DNA from: JADCRZ01 sp031399065
Lineage (GTDB): Bacteria; Bacteroidota; Bacteroidia; Chitinophagales; Chitinophagaceae
DNA: 64,000 bases
Direction of reading: 5' to 3'
Assembly: GCA_031399065.1 (NCBI GenBank)
Contig: JANNOM010000005.1
Span: 6,751-70,750 of the forward strand
Below are positions 18,838-25,460 of this stretch, piece after piece. Under the pieces are notes generated by a model. The model saw only the letters and a list, made by a program, of their open reading frames with translations, had not been told where the DNA came from and ran no database searches. Within the stretch, counting starts at the first letter, position 1; each line of letters starts with the position of its first letter. The position numbers were made by a program, and so were the translations under genes.

Positions 18838-19679
18838 CACTGAAAGAGTACTTACAACAGCATTACACGAAAGACACCACGAAAGTCTATCTGCTGGAAA
18901 TTAATAACTACCTAACTAATTATCCGGCGGCTCCGGTGGCGGTCTATAAGGATGTGGTGCATTACGTAGGGATACTGCGAACGAGGTATAGTAATGCTTC
19001 TACCTTAAACCGGATCCTTTGCAGCATCAAGGCCTATTATGATTATGTATGCCACACCGGGCAGCGGGATGATAATCCCGCCCGGTCGATCCGGCTACGT
19101 GATCCCCGTAGCCGTGATATCCAATTACAGGATTTATTTACACCGGCAGAACTGGAAGAGCTGTTGCCCCGTAAAGAGCGCTATAACGGGCTTGCAGCGC
19201 GCAATAAAGTGTTAATCAGCTTACTGATCTACCAGGCACTTACCCCGTCAGAAATGGCTGCTATTACCATATGTTGCATTAACCTGGAAATGGGTATCAT
19301 CACGGTGGGTAAACGCAATCTGTCGTTAAAGCCTAACCAGGTGTTGTTATTTTATGAGTACATCCGGGATATACGGCCAACCTTATTACAAGCTGCTAAA
19401 AGTGAAAAGCTGTTGATCGGTATCCGGGGAACGGCTATGCCAGCGGAAGATATTACCAAACATATCAAGCGCAGTTATAAAGGGCGGTATCCAGGCAGAA
19501 CAGTCAGTGCGCAAACGATCCGCCAGAGTGTGATCGCTAATTTACTAAAGCAGGGCCATGACATCAGCCTGGTGCAGCACTTTGCAGGCCATGCGTATCC
19601 TTCCAGTACCGAGCGGTATAAGCAGGATGACGTAGATACCTTACAGGCCGCGGTGAATCGATATCATCCTTTTGGATAA
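18834..19679 (+). CDS. Degenerate tyrosine recombinase partner
   Basis: A 281-residue protein with the same fold as its upstream neighbour. The first catalytic arginine is replaced by threonine (T137 in YQALTPSE) and the first histidine of HxxR by glutamine (Q227 in QTIRQS). R230, H253 (AGHAYPSS) and Y262 are kept. It should therefore be inactive or strongly impaired alone. The 4-nt overlap with the intact recombinase suggests an obligate pair, with this subunit giving structural or DNA-binding function in a heteromeric synapse. Paired recombinases are known in Bacteroidota mobile elements; the division of labour here is inferred. Confidence 0.85.
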   Translation: MTLKEYLQQHYTKDTTKVYLLEINNYLTNYPAAPVAVYKDVVHYVGILRTRYSNASTLNRILCSIKAYYDYVCHTGQRDDNPARSIRLRDPRSRDIQLQDLFTPAELEELLPRKERYNGLAARNKVLISLLIYQALTPSEMAAITICCINLEMGIITVGKRNLSLKPNQVLLFYEYIRDIRPTLLQAAKSEKLLIGIRGTAMPAEDITKHIKRSYKGRYPGRTVSAQTIRQSVIANLLKQGHDISLVQHFAGHAYPSSTERYKQDDVDTLQAAVNRYHPFG

Positions 19680-19709
19680 GTAATTATATTTACAAAATAA
19701 ACAACGGTC

Positions 19710-20249
19710 ATGGCAAAGAAGGAATTACAGGCGTTGGTAGTAGAGCAAAAAATATTAAGCCGTATATATGTGGTACGGGGAGAGAAAGTACTATTGGATG
19801 CAGACCTGGCAGAAATGTATCAGGTAGAAACCAAACAGTTGAAAAGACAGGTAAAGCGCAATATAGACAGGTTCCCCAAAGATTTTATGTTTACACTTAC
19901 CGCAAAAGAATATGAAAACTTGAGGAGCCAATTTGGTACCTCAAGTTGGGGAGGTACCCGATATATGCCGATGGCTTTTACCGAACAAGGAGTGGCTATG
20001 TTATCGAGTGTTTTAAATAGTAAGACAGCTATAGAGGTAAATATCAGGATCATACGGGTATTTACCAAGTTGAGGGAGTATGCGCTCACTCATAAAGAAA
20101 TATTATTACAGTTATCCAAACTGGAAAAAGAGGTAAAGGGTAATAGTAAAGACATCGAGAATATCTTCCTGGTGTTAAAAGAACTGATTGAAAAACAAAG
20201 CACCCCTGTACCTCCCCGCAATAGAATAGGCTTTAAGCAGCATGATTAA
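19710..20249 (+). CDS. ORF6N-domain DNA-binding protein
   Basis: A 179-residue protein. Residues 10-105 match the ORF6N domain (VVRGEKVLLDADLAEMYQ, then NIDRFPKDFMF, then YMPMAFTEQGVAMLSSVL), a phage/mobile-element DNA-binding module that often sits with KilA-N/BRO proteins. The C-terminal third is a helical, probably coiled-coil tail. It lies 30 bp after the recombinase pair and is the last gene before the GC-rich non-coding stretch. A regulatory or anti-repressor role in the module is likely from the family but not shown. Confidence 0.9.
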   Translation: MAKKELQALVVEQKILSRIYVVRGEKVLLDADLAEMYQVETKQLKRQVKRNIDRFPKDFMFTLTAKEYENLRSQFGTSSWGGTRYMPMAFTEQGVAMLSSVLNSKTAIEVNIRIIRVFTKLREYALTHKEILLQLSKLEKEVKGNSKDIENIFLVLKELIEKQSTPVPPRNRIGFKQHD

Positions 20250-20393
20250 AAGCCTGGCTTCCGTATAATCCTCCACAGAAGAATAGATCCGCGCCTGCTG
20301 CCTGAGTCCGGGCGTGGTTGTCTGTGCAGCACCCAGGCCCACGCACCGCGCGGCGAAGGCTTGCCACGCACAAAGCCAACGCACACCAGCCTT

Positions 20394-20527
20394 CCCAGTG
20401 GGGTGGTCTACATTAACATAATGTGCCCTTATGGTATTTTTTCTCCCCTGCTTATGCCCTGCGGGACATGCCCACGCACGAAAAAAATCCCATAAGCACA
20501 TTATGTTAAGTATCCCACCCCACTGGG
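20394..20527. repeat. Large imperfect inverted repeat
   Basis: The arms at about 20394-20434 and 20490-20527 share CCCAGTGGGGTGG and AACATAATGTGC blocks in inverted order, with small indels. The loop itself carries a shorter T-rich/A-rich inverted pair. The bulged long-hairpin shape resembles recombination or replication sites more than a terminator. Confidence 0.7.
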
Positions 20528-20816
20528 CGGCCACGGGCAAGCCCGCACACAGCACCCACGCCCTTGCCCGTACCCGCGCCGCGCTGCCCCGCCCACAGAG
20601 AAGCGGTGTGGCGAAGCCACGGGTCGGTTGATATGCTGTCCGCTTCGCTATACAGCCAAGCCTGCGGCAGCAAGGTATGCTTCGCATGAATATGTAGTGG
20701 GTAGGAATGCTTGTCCTTTTATATACCCCTTGCCGTATCGCAAATGGGCCATAGAACAGGCCTGCCGCAGCCGATCAGCAGTAGTGCAGGGCCGGGCAGT
20801 AGAACCGGCTTTGGCG

Positions 20817-20932
20817 CATCACTGCGGGTAGAGGTGATGCAGCAGCAGTAGTAGGGAACATGGGCAGTGGAATAAATCCCGGCATCGGGAAGTTAATCAG
20901 CAGCAGTAACATCACCTCTACCCGCAGTGATG
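20817..20932. repeat. 23-bp perfect inverted repeat with 70-bp spacer
   Basis: The arm at 20817-20839 is the exact reverse complement of 20910-20932 (core TGCGGGTAGAGGTGATG). The spacer holds two direct copies of a CAGCAGCAGTA motif beside the arms. Nothing suggests coding. Confidence 0.8.
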
Positions 20933-20965
20933 TTTTAAATACAGTTCTGAGGTATAAAAGCAGCC

Positions 20966-20996
20966 GGGGGCTACCGCCCCCGCCCACTTTTTTCTT
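20966..20996 (+). terminator. Possible terminator hairpin
   Basis: The stem GGGGGC/GCCCCC with loop TACC is followed by a short spacer and a T6 run. It could end rightward transcription of the recombinase/ORF6N operon about 95 bp before the silent Rhs cassette, keeping the cassette silent. Confidence 0.4.
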
Positions 20997-21089
20997 TCAT
21001 CTGAAAAGTTCATTTGAAAAGAAAAAGGGATTATCTTGAGGCAGGTAGGAGCAGTTCTTTGAAGCGGGTAAAAAAGGGATGCGGGGGTC

Positions 21090-21187
21090 TATCGTTATGG
21101 GTTTAATGGGAAGGAAAACGACAATGACGTGAAAGGAGAGGGGAATCAGCAGGACTATGGAATGCGAATTTATGATCCAAGGTTAGG
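21090..21187 (+). repeat. Rhs core-end repeat, copy A
   Basis: This 98-bp segment encodes the end of the RHS-associated core (YRYGFNGKEN to DPRLG). It is identical to 22269-22366 except for one base (21176 T versus 22355 C). Identity stops sharply upstream at TATCGTTATGGG and decays downstream where the tips diverge. The same 14-bp beginning occurs in the expressed Rhs gene at 13185-13198. Confidence 0.95.
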
Positions 21188-21956
21188 TAAATTTTTATCT
21201 GTGGATCCTATTACTAAAAAATTCCCTGAATTAACTCCTTATCAGTTCGCTAGTAATACTCCAATAAGAGCAATAGACTTAGATGGATTAGAAGCATTCT
21301 TTGTGGCAGGTGCAGGAAATGATCAAGACGGTTGGGACTATGTAGGCCGTTTTCAAAGCGCTTTTACAAAAGCAGGCATAAGTAATTTTACCAGACTTAA
21401 TGTTAGTAGTGGAAAAATGGAAGACGTTTTATTTACCAATACGTATAGAAACAGGCCTACTATTGGTGTAGAATCAAAGTCAGGGCGTACTTACCATGCT
21501 CGAGATAATTCTATGGTTCAAAAGGCCGTTAGCGATGTTGTTAGCAACTTGAAAGAAGGAAAACAACTTAATTTAATAGGCTACAGTTACGGATCAGTAA
21601 TTCAAGCATACACTGCAATTGAACTTATTAAGAAAGGATATACAATAACTAATTTGGTTTTAATAGGTAGCCCAATAAGTGATGGGTCGACGACAATGAA
21701 TATCCTAAATAAATACCAAAGTGAGGGTAAAATCGGTAAAATTATTAGAGAAGATTTATTAGGAGATCATTTGAGTAATCCAGCAAATGATTTAGAATTT
21801 ATAGTGGGTGGATTTCAAAATAGAAAAGATAGCGGGCCGCATTTTGATTTAGCCCGACCGGATGATCCAGCTACACCAAAGAAAGATGAAGGCAAAGAGG
21901 CAGATACCAAAATAAAAAAAGTGGCTGAAAAACTTAAAAAAGAAGGAGTTGAATAG
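21129..21956 (+). CDS. Silent Rhs C-terminal cassette A with lipase-like alpha/beta-hydrolase tip
   Basis: The frame is open from 21072, but the Rhs homology starts at 21090 (YRYGFNGKEN) with an in-frame stop at 21069 and no ATG; the only early start is a GTG at 21129. The core end (DPRLG, SVDP, IDLDG) is followed by a ~220-residue tip. The tip carries the nucleophile elbow GYSYGS (GxSxG) preceded by beta-strand residues LNLIG, and later LVLIGSP and GPHFD, consistent with a serine alpha/beta hydrolase such as a phospholipase or lipase effector. A membrane protein gene follows immediately and is the likely immunity gene. The cassette probably becomes active only when joined to a full Rhs gene; this is inferred from rhs orphan tips known in enterobacteria. 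Confidence 0.75.
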   Translation: MKGEGNQQDYGMRIYDPRLGKFLSVDPITKKFPELTPYQFASNTPIRAIDLDGLEAFFVAGAGNDQDGWDYVGRFQSAFTKAGISNFTRLNVSSGKMEDVLFTNTYRNRPTIGVESKSGRTYHARDNSMVQKAVSDVVSNLKEGKQLNLIGYSYGSVIQAYTAIELIKKGYTITNLVLIGSPISDGSTTMNILNKYQSEGKIGKIIREDLLGDHLSNPANDLEFIVGGFQNRKDSGPHFDLARPDDPATPKKDEGKEADTKIKKVAEKLKKEGVE

Positions 21957-21957
21957 T

Positions 21958-22239
21958 ATGAAAACATCAAAAGCTAAATTATTTATCACTTTTTTCTCTT
22001 GTGTTTTGACAATTATTATGATTTCTATAAATTTAATTCCAAGAGGGAATTTTGTTGGAGGGCCTTTCATATTTTTATTTGTATATCTACCCTTATCATT
22101 TATTCAATTGTTTTTTCTTTTGCATATTTGGTTTAACAACAGTTCTGAAAAAAATAACCAGTATATCTTCTACAGTAACTTGTTACTAGTCATCGTCGCG
22201 TGTTATTTATTTTTTGATTATTTAGGCAATACAAGTTAG
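21958..22239 (+). CDS. Membrane protein, candidate immunity protein for cassette A
   Basis: About 93 residues from the ATG at 21958, which has AAGGAG 9 nt upstream (21943-21948); an in-frame TTG at 21949 is less likely. Three hydrophobic segments are visible (LFITFFSCVLTIIMISINLI, FIFLFVYLPLSFIQLFFLL and NLLLVIVACYLFFDYL). It begins one base after the cassette A stop. A small integral membrane protein is a plausible protector against a membrane-attacking lipase tip. No family is recognised and the function is inferred from position. Confidence 0.65.
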   Translation: MKTSKAKLFITFFSCVLTIIMISINLIPRGNFVGGPFIFLFVYLPLSFIQLFFLLHIWFNNSSEKNNQYIFYSNLLLVIVACYLFFDYLGNTS

Positions 22240-22268
22240 CAGTCTATAACATATGATAAGTATTAGAA

Positions 22269-22366
22269 TATCGTTATGGGTTTAATGGGAAGGAAAACGA
22301 CAATGACGTGAAAGGAGAGGGGAATCAGCAGGACTATGGAATGCGAATTTATGACCCAAGGTTAGG
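22269..22366 (+). repeat. Rhs core-end repeat, copy B
   Basis: Second copy of the 98-bp core-end segment (86 bp perfect, then one mismatch, then 11 bp perfect against 21090-21187). Unrelated sequence lies upstream, including an in-frame stop at 22257-22259. Confidence 0.95.
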
Positions 22367-23168
22367 AAGATTTTTAAGTGTTGACCCATTGGCCGCAAGT
22401 TTTGCGTGGAACTCACCATATTGTTTTGCGGAGAACAGTCCAATTTGGGGTATAGATTTAGATGGTGGAGAATTTAGAACCTACTTAGATAAATTCAAAA
22501 AGGCTTCACAAGAGCTAAAAAAAGAAACATACAAGCAGGTAGAGCAAAAAACAAATGCTGCTGCATCTGCTGCTCTTATAAAAACCGCTCAGACAATTTA
22601 TCCTGGAGTTGCTAAAGCAAATGAAACAATAAAGCAAGAGCAGTTTAAATCAGATCCCGAAAACTCTGTAGCAATTTTATTATATGAATTTGCAACAGGC
22701 ACAGGAAAAGACGACAGAACCTTTAATTACGGTGAGAAAGGTTCTTTTGCAAACTCTTTTGTTCAAGGACGTGTATTAACCGAAGTTCAAAATGATTTTG
22801 GAGGAAAGATGAGTGAAATGACTGCCAGTGAATTTGCTAAAGACGGTGCAAAATTTGGATTAGAGTTTAGTCCCGACCACGCAGGTTTGCAAGAGTCTGT
22901 TGAAAAGCATATGGATTCTAATCTTCCTCAATTCTTTGTAGGAGGAGCCAATGTATCTGTTTCTGCTACAGATGATGCAAACTGGGTAGATGTTTCTATT
23001 ATGAATCCAACCAGTCGTAGCTCATTGATGCTGCATCAGGGTGAAAATTATCCACGAGACGGAAAAGATGGCGGTACGGAAAAGCCTTTATCTACGATTA
23101 CCCAAACCTTTACATTTAAAATGAAGATAGACCCTTCTAAGTTTAAACAAGAAGAAAAGAAAAAGTAA
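22308..23168 (+). CDS. Silent Rhs C-terminal cassette B with unrecognised tip
   Basis: The Rhs core end starts at 22269 (YRYGFNG), again without ATG; the GTG at 22308 is the first possible start. After SVDPLAASF and IDLDGG comes a tip of about 235 residues: a lysine-rich helical part, then a region with FATGTGKDDRTFNYG, GSFANSFVQG and FSPDHAG. I do not recognise the family; a lytic or pore-type effector cannot be told apart from a nuclease here. The tip ends in a lysine-rich tail and is followed 6 bp later by a lipoprotein gene. As with cassette A, the missing start suggests it is a silent tip reservoir. Confidence 0.7.
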   Translation: MKGEGNQQDYGMRIYDPRLGRFLSVDPLAASFAWNSPYCFAENSPIWGIDLDGGEFRTYLDKFKKASQELKKETYKQVEQKTNAAASAALIKTAQTIYPGVAKANETIKQEQFKSDPENSVAILLYEFATGTGKDDRTFNYGEKGSFANSFVQGRVLTEVQNDFGGKMSEMTASEFAKDGAKFGLEFSPDHAGLQESVEKHMDSNLPQFFVGGANVSVSATDDANWVDVSIMNPTSRSSLMLHQGENYPRDGKDGGTEKPLSTITQTFTFKMKIDPSKFKQEEKKK

Positions 23169-23174
23169 TTGATT

Positions 23175-23549
23175 ATGAAAGTTAGAATTTTATTATCATT
23201 GACAGTTATACTTCTGTTTGCTTGTAATAATGAAAAGAAAGACAATGTGATTGGGAGATACGTCAATACATATGAATCGGAAGCAAAGCATTATGTAGAG
23301 TTAGAGGCTGATAGTACGTTTTTGCATTATTACAGAAAGAACAATGAAACAGCAAAAGAAAACAAAGGAAACTGGAAATTGCTTATAGCTCCTGAAAAAA
23401 CAGAGATTGTATTTAGAACTTGGAAAACCTTTGGTTATGGCGATTCAAGCGATTGTAATGGGTGTATAAGGTATGTTAAACTTAAAAAAGGCGAAATGAT
23501 ATTTGACTCTGATTTGCCCAAAGAAATGAACTTTAAAAAAGAAGAATAG
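23175..23549 (+). CDS. Small lipoprotein, candidate immunity protein for cassette B
   Basis: About 124 residues from the ATG at 23175. The N-terminus has a lipoprotein signal (LSLTVILLFACNN; lipid-attached Cys in LFAC). The mature part is small and beta-rich, with paired cysteines in SDCNGCIRY. It starts 6 bp after cassette B. Periplasmic or outer-membrane lipoproteins are common immunity proteins when a toxin acts in the envelope, so cassette B may encode an envelope-targeting toxin. Family unknown; the role is inferred from context. Confidence 0.65.
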   Translation: MKVRILLSLTVILLFACNNEKKDNVIGRYVNTYESEAKHYVELEADSTFLHYYRKNNETAKENKGNWKLLIAPEKTEIVFRTWKTFGYGDSSDCNGCIRYVKLKKGEMIFDSDLPKEMNFKKEE

Positions 23550-23550
23550 C

Positions 23551-23627
23551 CTATTTACAAAATTCCTGAAAGGGTTCACTTGCTTTTTTAGAACCTAAAT
23601 CAATGGCTTTTTTCAAATCTTGGGTCT
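23551..23627 (-). pseudogene. C-terminal fragment of a TPR/Sel1-like protein
   Basis: The minus strand reads as DLKKAIDLGSKKASE then EFCK-stop, which resembles the last repeat of a tetratricopeptide/Sel1-type protein. Nothing coherent continues upstream. It could be the remains of another toxin-immunity gene at the end of the cassette array. Short, so uncertain. Confidence 0.3.
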
Positions 23628-23649
23628 GTAAAATGAACTGTGTCAAAAT

Positions 23650-23985
23650 CTAATTTTGTTGTAGTTTAAAAGAGGCGGTGGTGGCTCCATTCACAGAGCA
23701 AGGCACCGCCTCTCTATTACGGTTGATGTACATGATATTCTTTTCAGGTTTTTGATAATCATGCAGATACGACTTGAATTTTAGTATTGCAGTAATGGGA
23801 ATGTCGTATTCCCGGAGTGCAAACCGGCCTGGCTCCAAAAAAGCCATTTTCCATTCCTGATGCCAGTAAGGTATAGTTTCCTGTCTTAAGGAAATGTTTT
23901 TTAAAAACAAAATCTCGAGATCCTGGACAATGGTAATCCATTTAGGAAGTTTATAATCGAAAAGGTTCTCGAAATTTGTATGATA
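23650..23985 (-). pseudogene. Fragment of an unrecognised gene
   Basis: An open minus-strand stretch of about 112 codons, closed upstream by a TAG at 23986-23988 and without an ATG at a sensible place. It is rich in real-looking sequence (LPKWITIVQDLEI, PYWHQEWKMAF, EKNIMYINRNREAVP) but I cannot name it. The missing N-terminus and its place between the cassette array and a repeat-bounded island suggest decay. Confidence 0.35.
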
Positions 23986-24222
23986 CTAAAACGCGGCAGT
24001 GTTGATGCGGGTCTTTAAAATTTACTTTGAGAATAATGATTATTATCCATAATTTCAACGTAGCTCTTTTCACGTTTTACCGTCAGCAACTTAACCAGTA
24101 AATTTAAGTAGCCTGATTATAGGTAATTTACAAGTATATTTTGTTCAACAATATTTCGTAGTTGGTGGTGAGTTAAACAGTGAGTTCGAACTGTGGGACG
24201 CTGAAACACTCTTCCAGTAAGG

Positions 24223-24475
24223 AGTTCCATTATAGGTTCTCGTCCTGTCATCCCGACAAAAGCGATATCAAATCGTATCAAAAGCTTGTAAATCACCTGA
24301 TTTTACAGGCTTTTTTGTTTTATTCCTGTCATATCGTATCAAACAATATCATACTTCTGGTGAATTAAACAGTGAGTTCATCGTGGCATAGCCTTTGAAC
24401 TCACTGGGAATCGCTGCAATCCTTTACTATAAAGGGTTTTAGCTATTTATTTTGATGCTTTTTGATATGATTCGA
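24223..24475 (+). repeat. att-like direct repeat, left copy (tRNA 3'-end-like plus terminator)
   Basis: About 250 bp similar to 31705-31955. It starts with a segment that folds like a tRNA T-arm and 3' acceptor strand (ATAGG-TTCTCGT-CCTGT then CATCCCG-A), resembling the end of a tRNA-Pro but with no 5' half upstream. A terminator hairpin and further conserved sequence follow. Such sequences are typical integration scars at tRNA 3' ends. Confidence 0.65.
24281..24316 (+). terminator. Rho-independent terminator inside the left att-like repeat
   Basis: AAGCTTGTAAAT pairs imperfectly with ATTTTACAGGCTT, followed by a T-run. It is in the position of a terminator behind a tRNA gene. Confidence 0.65.
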
Positions 24476-24511
24476 ACCAGGACGACAACTGGACGAGAAC
24501 CTGCGGACTGA

Positions 24512-24913
24512 CAAAAACGTGAAGCGTGGTCGATTCAAAATAAATCTACAATTAAGTTAAAGGCCGCCAGGGGCATTGCCATCCAGGAATATCCCATCGA
24601 TGTCGGTCTTGCAGATTATGTACTTTTTGTGGAGGGGAAAACGGTTGGTATTATCGAAGCCATACGTGTGGAAGAAGGTGCTCATTTGACTTCACAGGAA
24701 AATCAAATTGTCGACTGTGCAAATGCCGCCCTTAAATATATTTGCAAAATCAGCTTACCGTTCTGTAAGATCAAAGACAAAATTGTTCAAGAAGTCGAAA
24801 TTCGCCTCAGCGTAGCCGATAAAATGGAAAAAAACATAACCCAAAGCTTACAATAGGCAGAGACAGTACGTCAAGGTATTTTGAAACAGGCTTTTGAAGG
24901 CAATTTTATATAA
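24512..24913 (+). pseudogene. Chimeric relic: HsdR N-terminus joined to HsdS C-terminus
   Basis: The first half reads RGIAIQEYPIDVGLADYVLF then EGKTVGIIEA and EEGAHLTSQE, typical of the N-terminal nuclease domain of type I restriction HsdR. At about 24705 it changes in frame to KIVQEVEIRLSVADKMEKN, then ITQSLQ-stop-AETVRQGILKQAFEGNFI, the C-terminal helices of the specificity subunit HsdS. One in-frame TAG (24854) interrupts the HsdS part and there is no proper start. A deletion therefore fused the outer ends of a former type I restriction locus. It is non-functional. Confidence 0.75.
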
Positions 24914-24930
24914 TAATTTTAGAAAATAAC

Positions 24931-25460
24931 ATGAACATCAGTTAACGATAGCACAGTTATTTGCCACACCCAATGAACAATTTGTTGTTCCATCATATCA
25001 AAGAAGATATGCCCGGACCTATAATCAATACCTTGCCCTTTATGAAGATATTGACATGCTAAAGGACAACGATGGGCATTTGTTTGGAAGGATTATCTTA
25101 AATACGACCTATCATACTGCAGGCAGTAATCAGCCTGAGTTAGTTGATGGTCAGCAACGATTGACAACCCTGATCATCCTTTTGAAATCTTTTGAAAACG
25201 CCTACCGAAAGAAACAGAAAATGGAAAAGGCCGATGAAATTAAGAAAGTGATTTTGTCTAAGTCCTTGGATGATGTGGAGTTGCCAAAAATTCAACTAGT
25301 TGATTTGGATAATGAGGACATTGAGCAGCTAATTTTGGATAATAAAACTGAATCCATAACTAATAAAAATATCAAAGCAGCTTACAGAGACTATCTAGAG
25401 TGGCTCATTGAGTTAGAAATTTCAGAATTAAATAAGTTCTTTTATAGCTCCGGTTATTAA
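24931..25460 (+). pseudogene. DUF262 (GmrSD-type) relic, frameshifted and truncated
   Basis: The ATG at 24931 begins MNI, then a one-base deletion near 24939 shifts the frame. The continuation from 24942 reads LTIAQLFATPNEQFVVPSYQ and then RRYA, with the DUF262 signature LVDGQQRLTTLIIL further on. The product stops after about 170 codons, whereas DUF262 proteins are usually 500 or more. DUF262 is the nucleotide-hydrolysing part of GmrSD-type modification-dependent restriction systems. With the neighbouring HsdR/HsdS relic this marks a former defence cluster. Confidence 0.7.

Larger units (their letters stand above)
20250..21089. other. GC-rich, hairpin-rich non-coding segment at the end of the mobile module
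   Basis: About 840 bp with no credible gene. Composition is much richer in GC than the flanking AT-rich cassettes, and it contains several inverted repeats listed separately plus recurring GCTTCGC/GCGAAGC motifs (near 20353, 20608, 20640, 20676). It separates the ORF6N gene from the first silent Rhs cassette. It could be a recombination site, a replication or transfer origin for the excised module, or a structured RNA; the sequence does not decide among these. Confidence 0.6.

Noticed and set aside
18834..19679. Calling the second recombinase a pseudogene
   Set aside because: The frame is intact, translationally coupled, and the tyrosine, one arginine and one histidine are kept; a degenerate but functional partner explains it better.
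20175..20687. 170-codon minus-strand open frame in the GC-rich segment
   Set aside because: It overlaps the 3' end of the ORF6N gene and the inverted repeats, with a cysteine/tryptophan/arginine-rich composition unlike a normal protein; open frames arise easily in this GC-rich stretch.
20250..21089. CRISPR array
   Set aside because: The repeats here are inverted and irregular, not evenly spaced direct repeats, and no cas genes are in the window.
14330..21089. Insertion sequence or transposon with terminal inverted repeats
   Set aside because: No transposase and no matching terminal repeats at the two ends; the recombinases are of the tyrosine type, so a site-specific element is more likely.
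24160..24260. Possible complete tRNA gene
   Set aside because: Only a T-arm and a 3' acceptor-like strand can be drawn; no matching 5' acceptor (CGGGATG), D-arm or anticodon arm lies upstream, so it is a 3'-end remnant at most.
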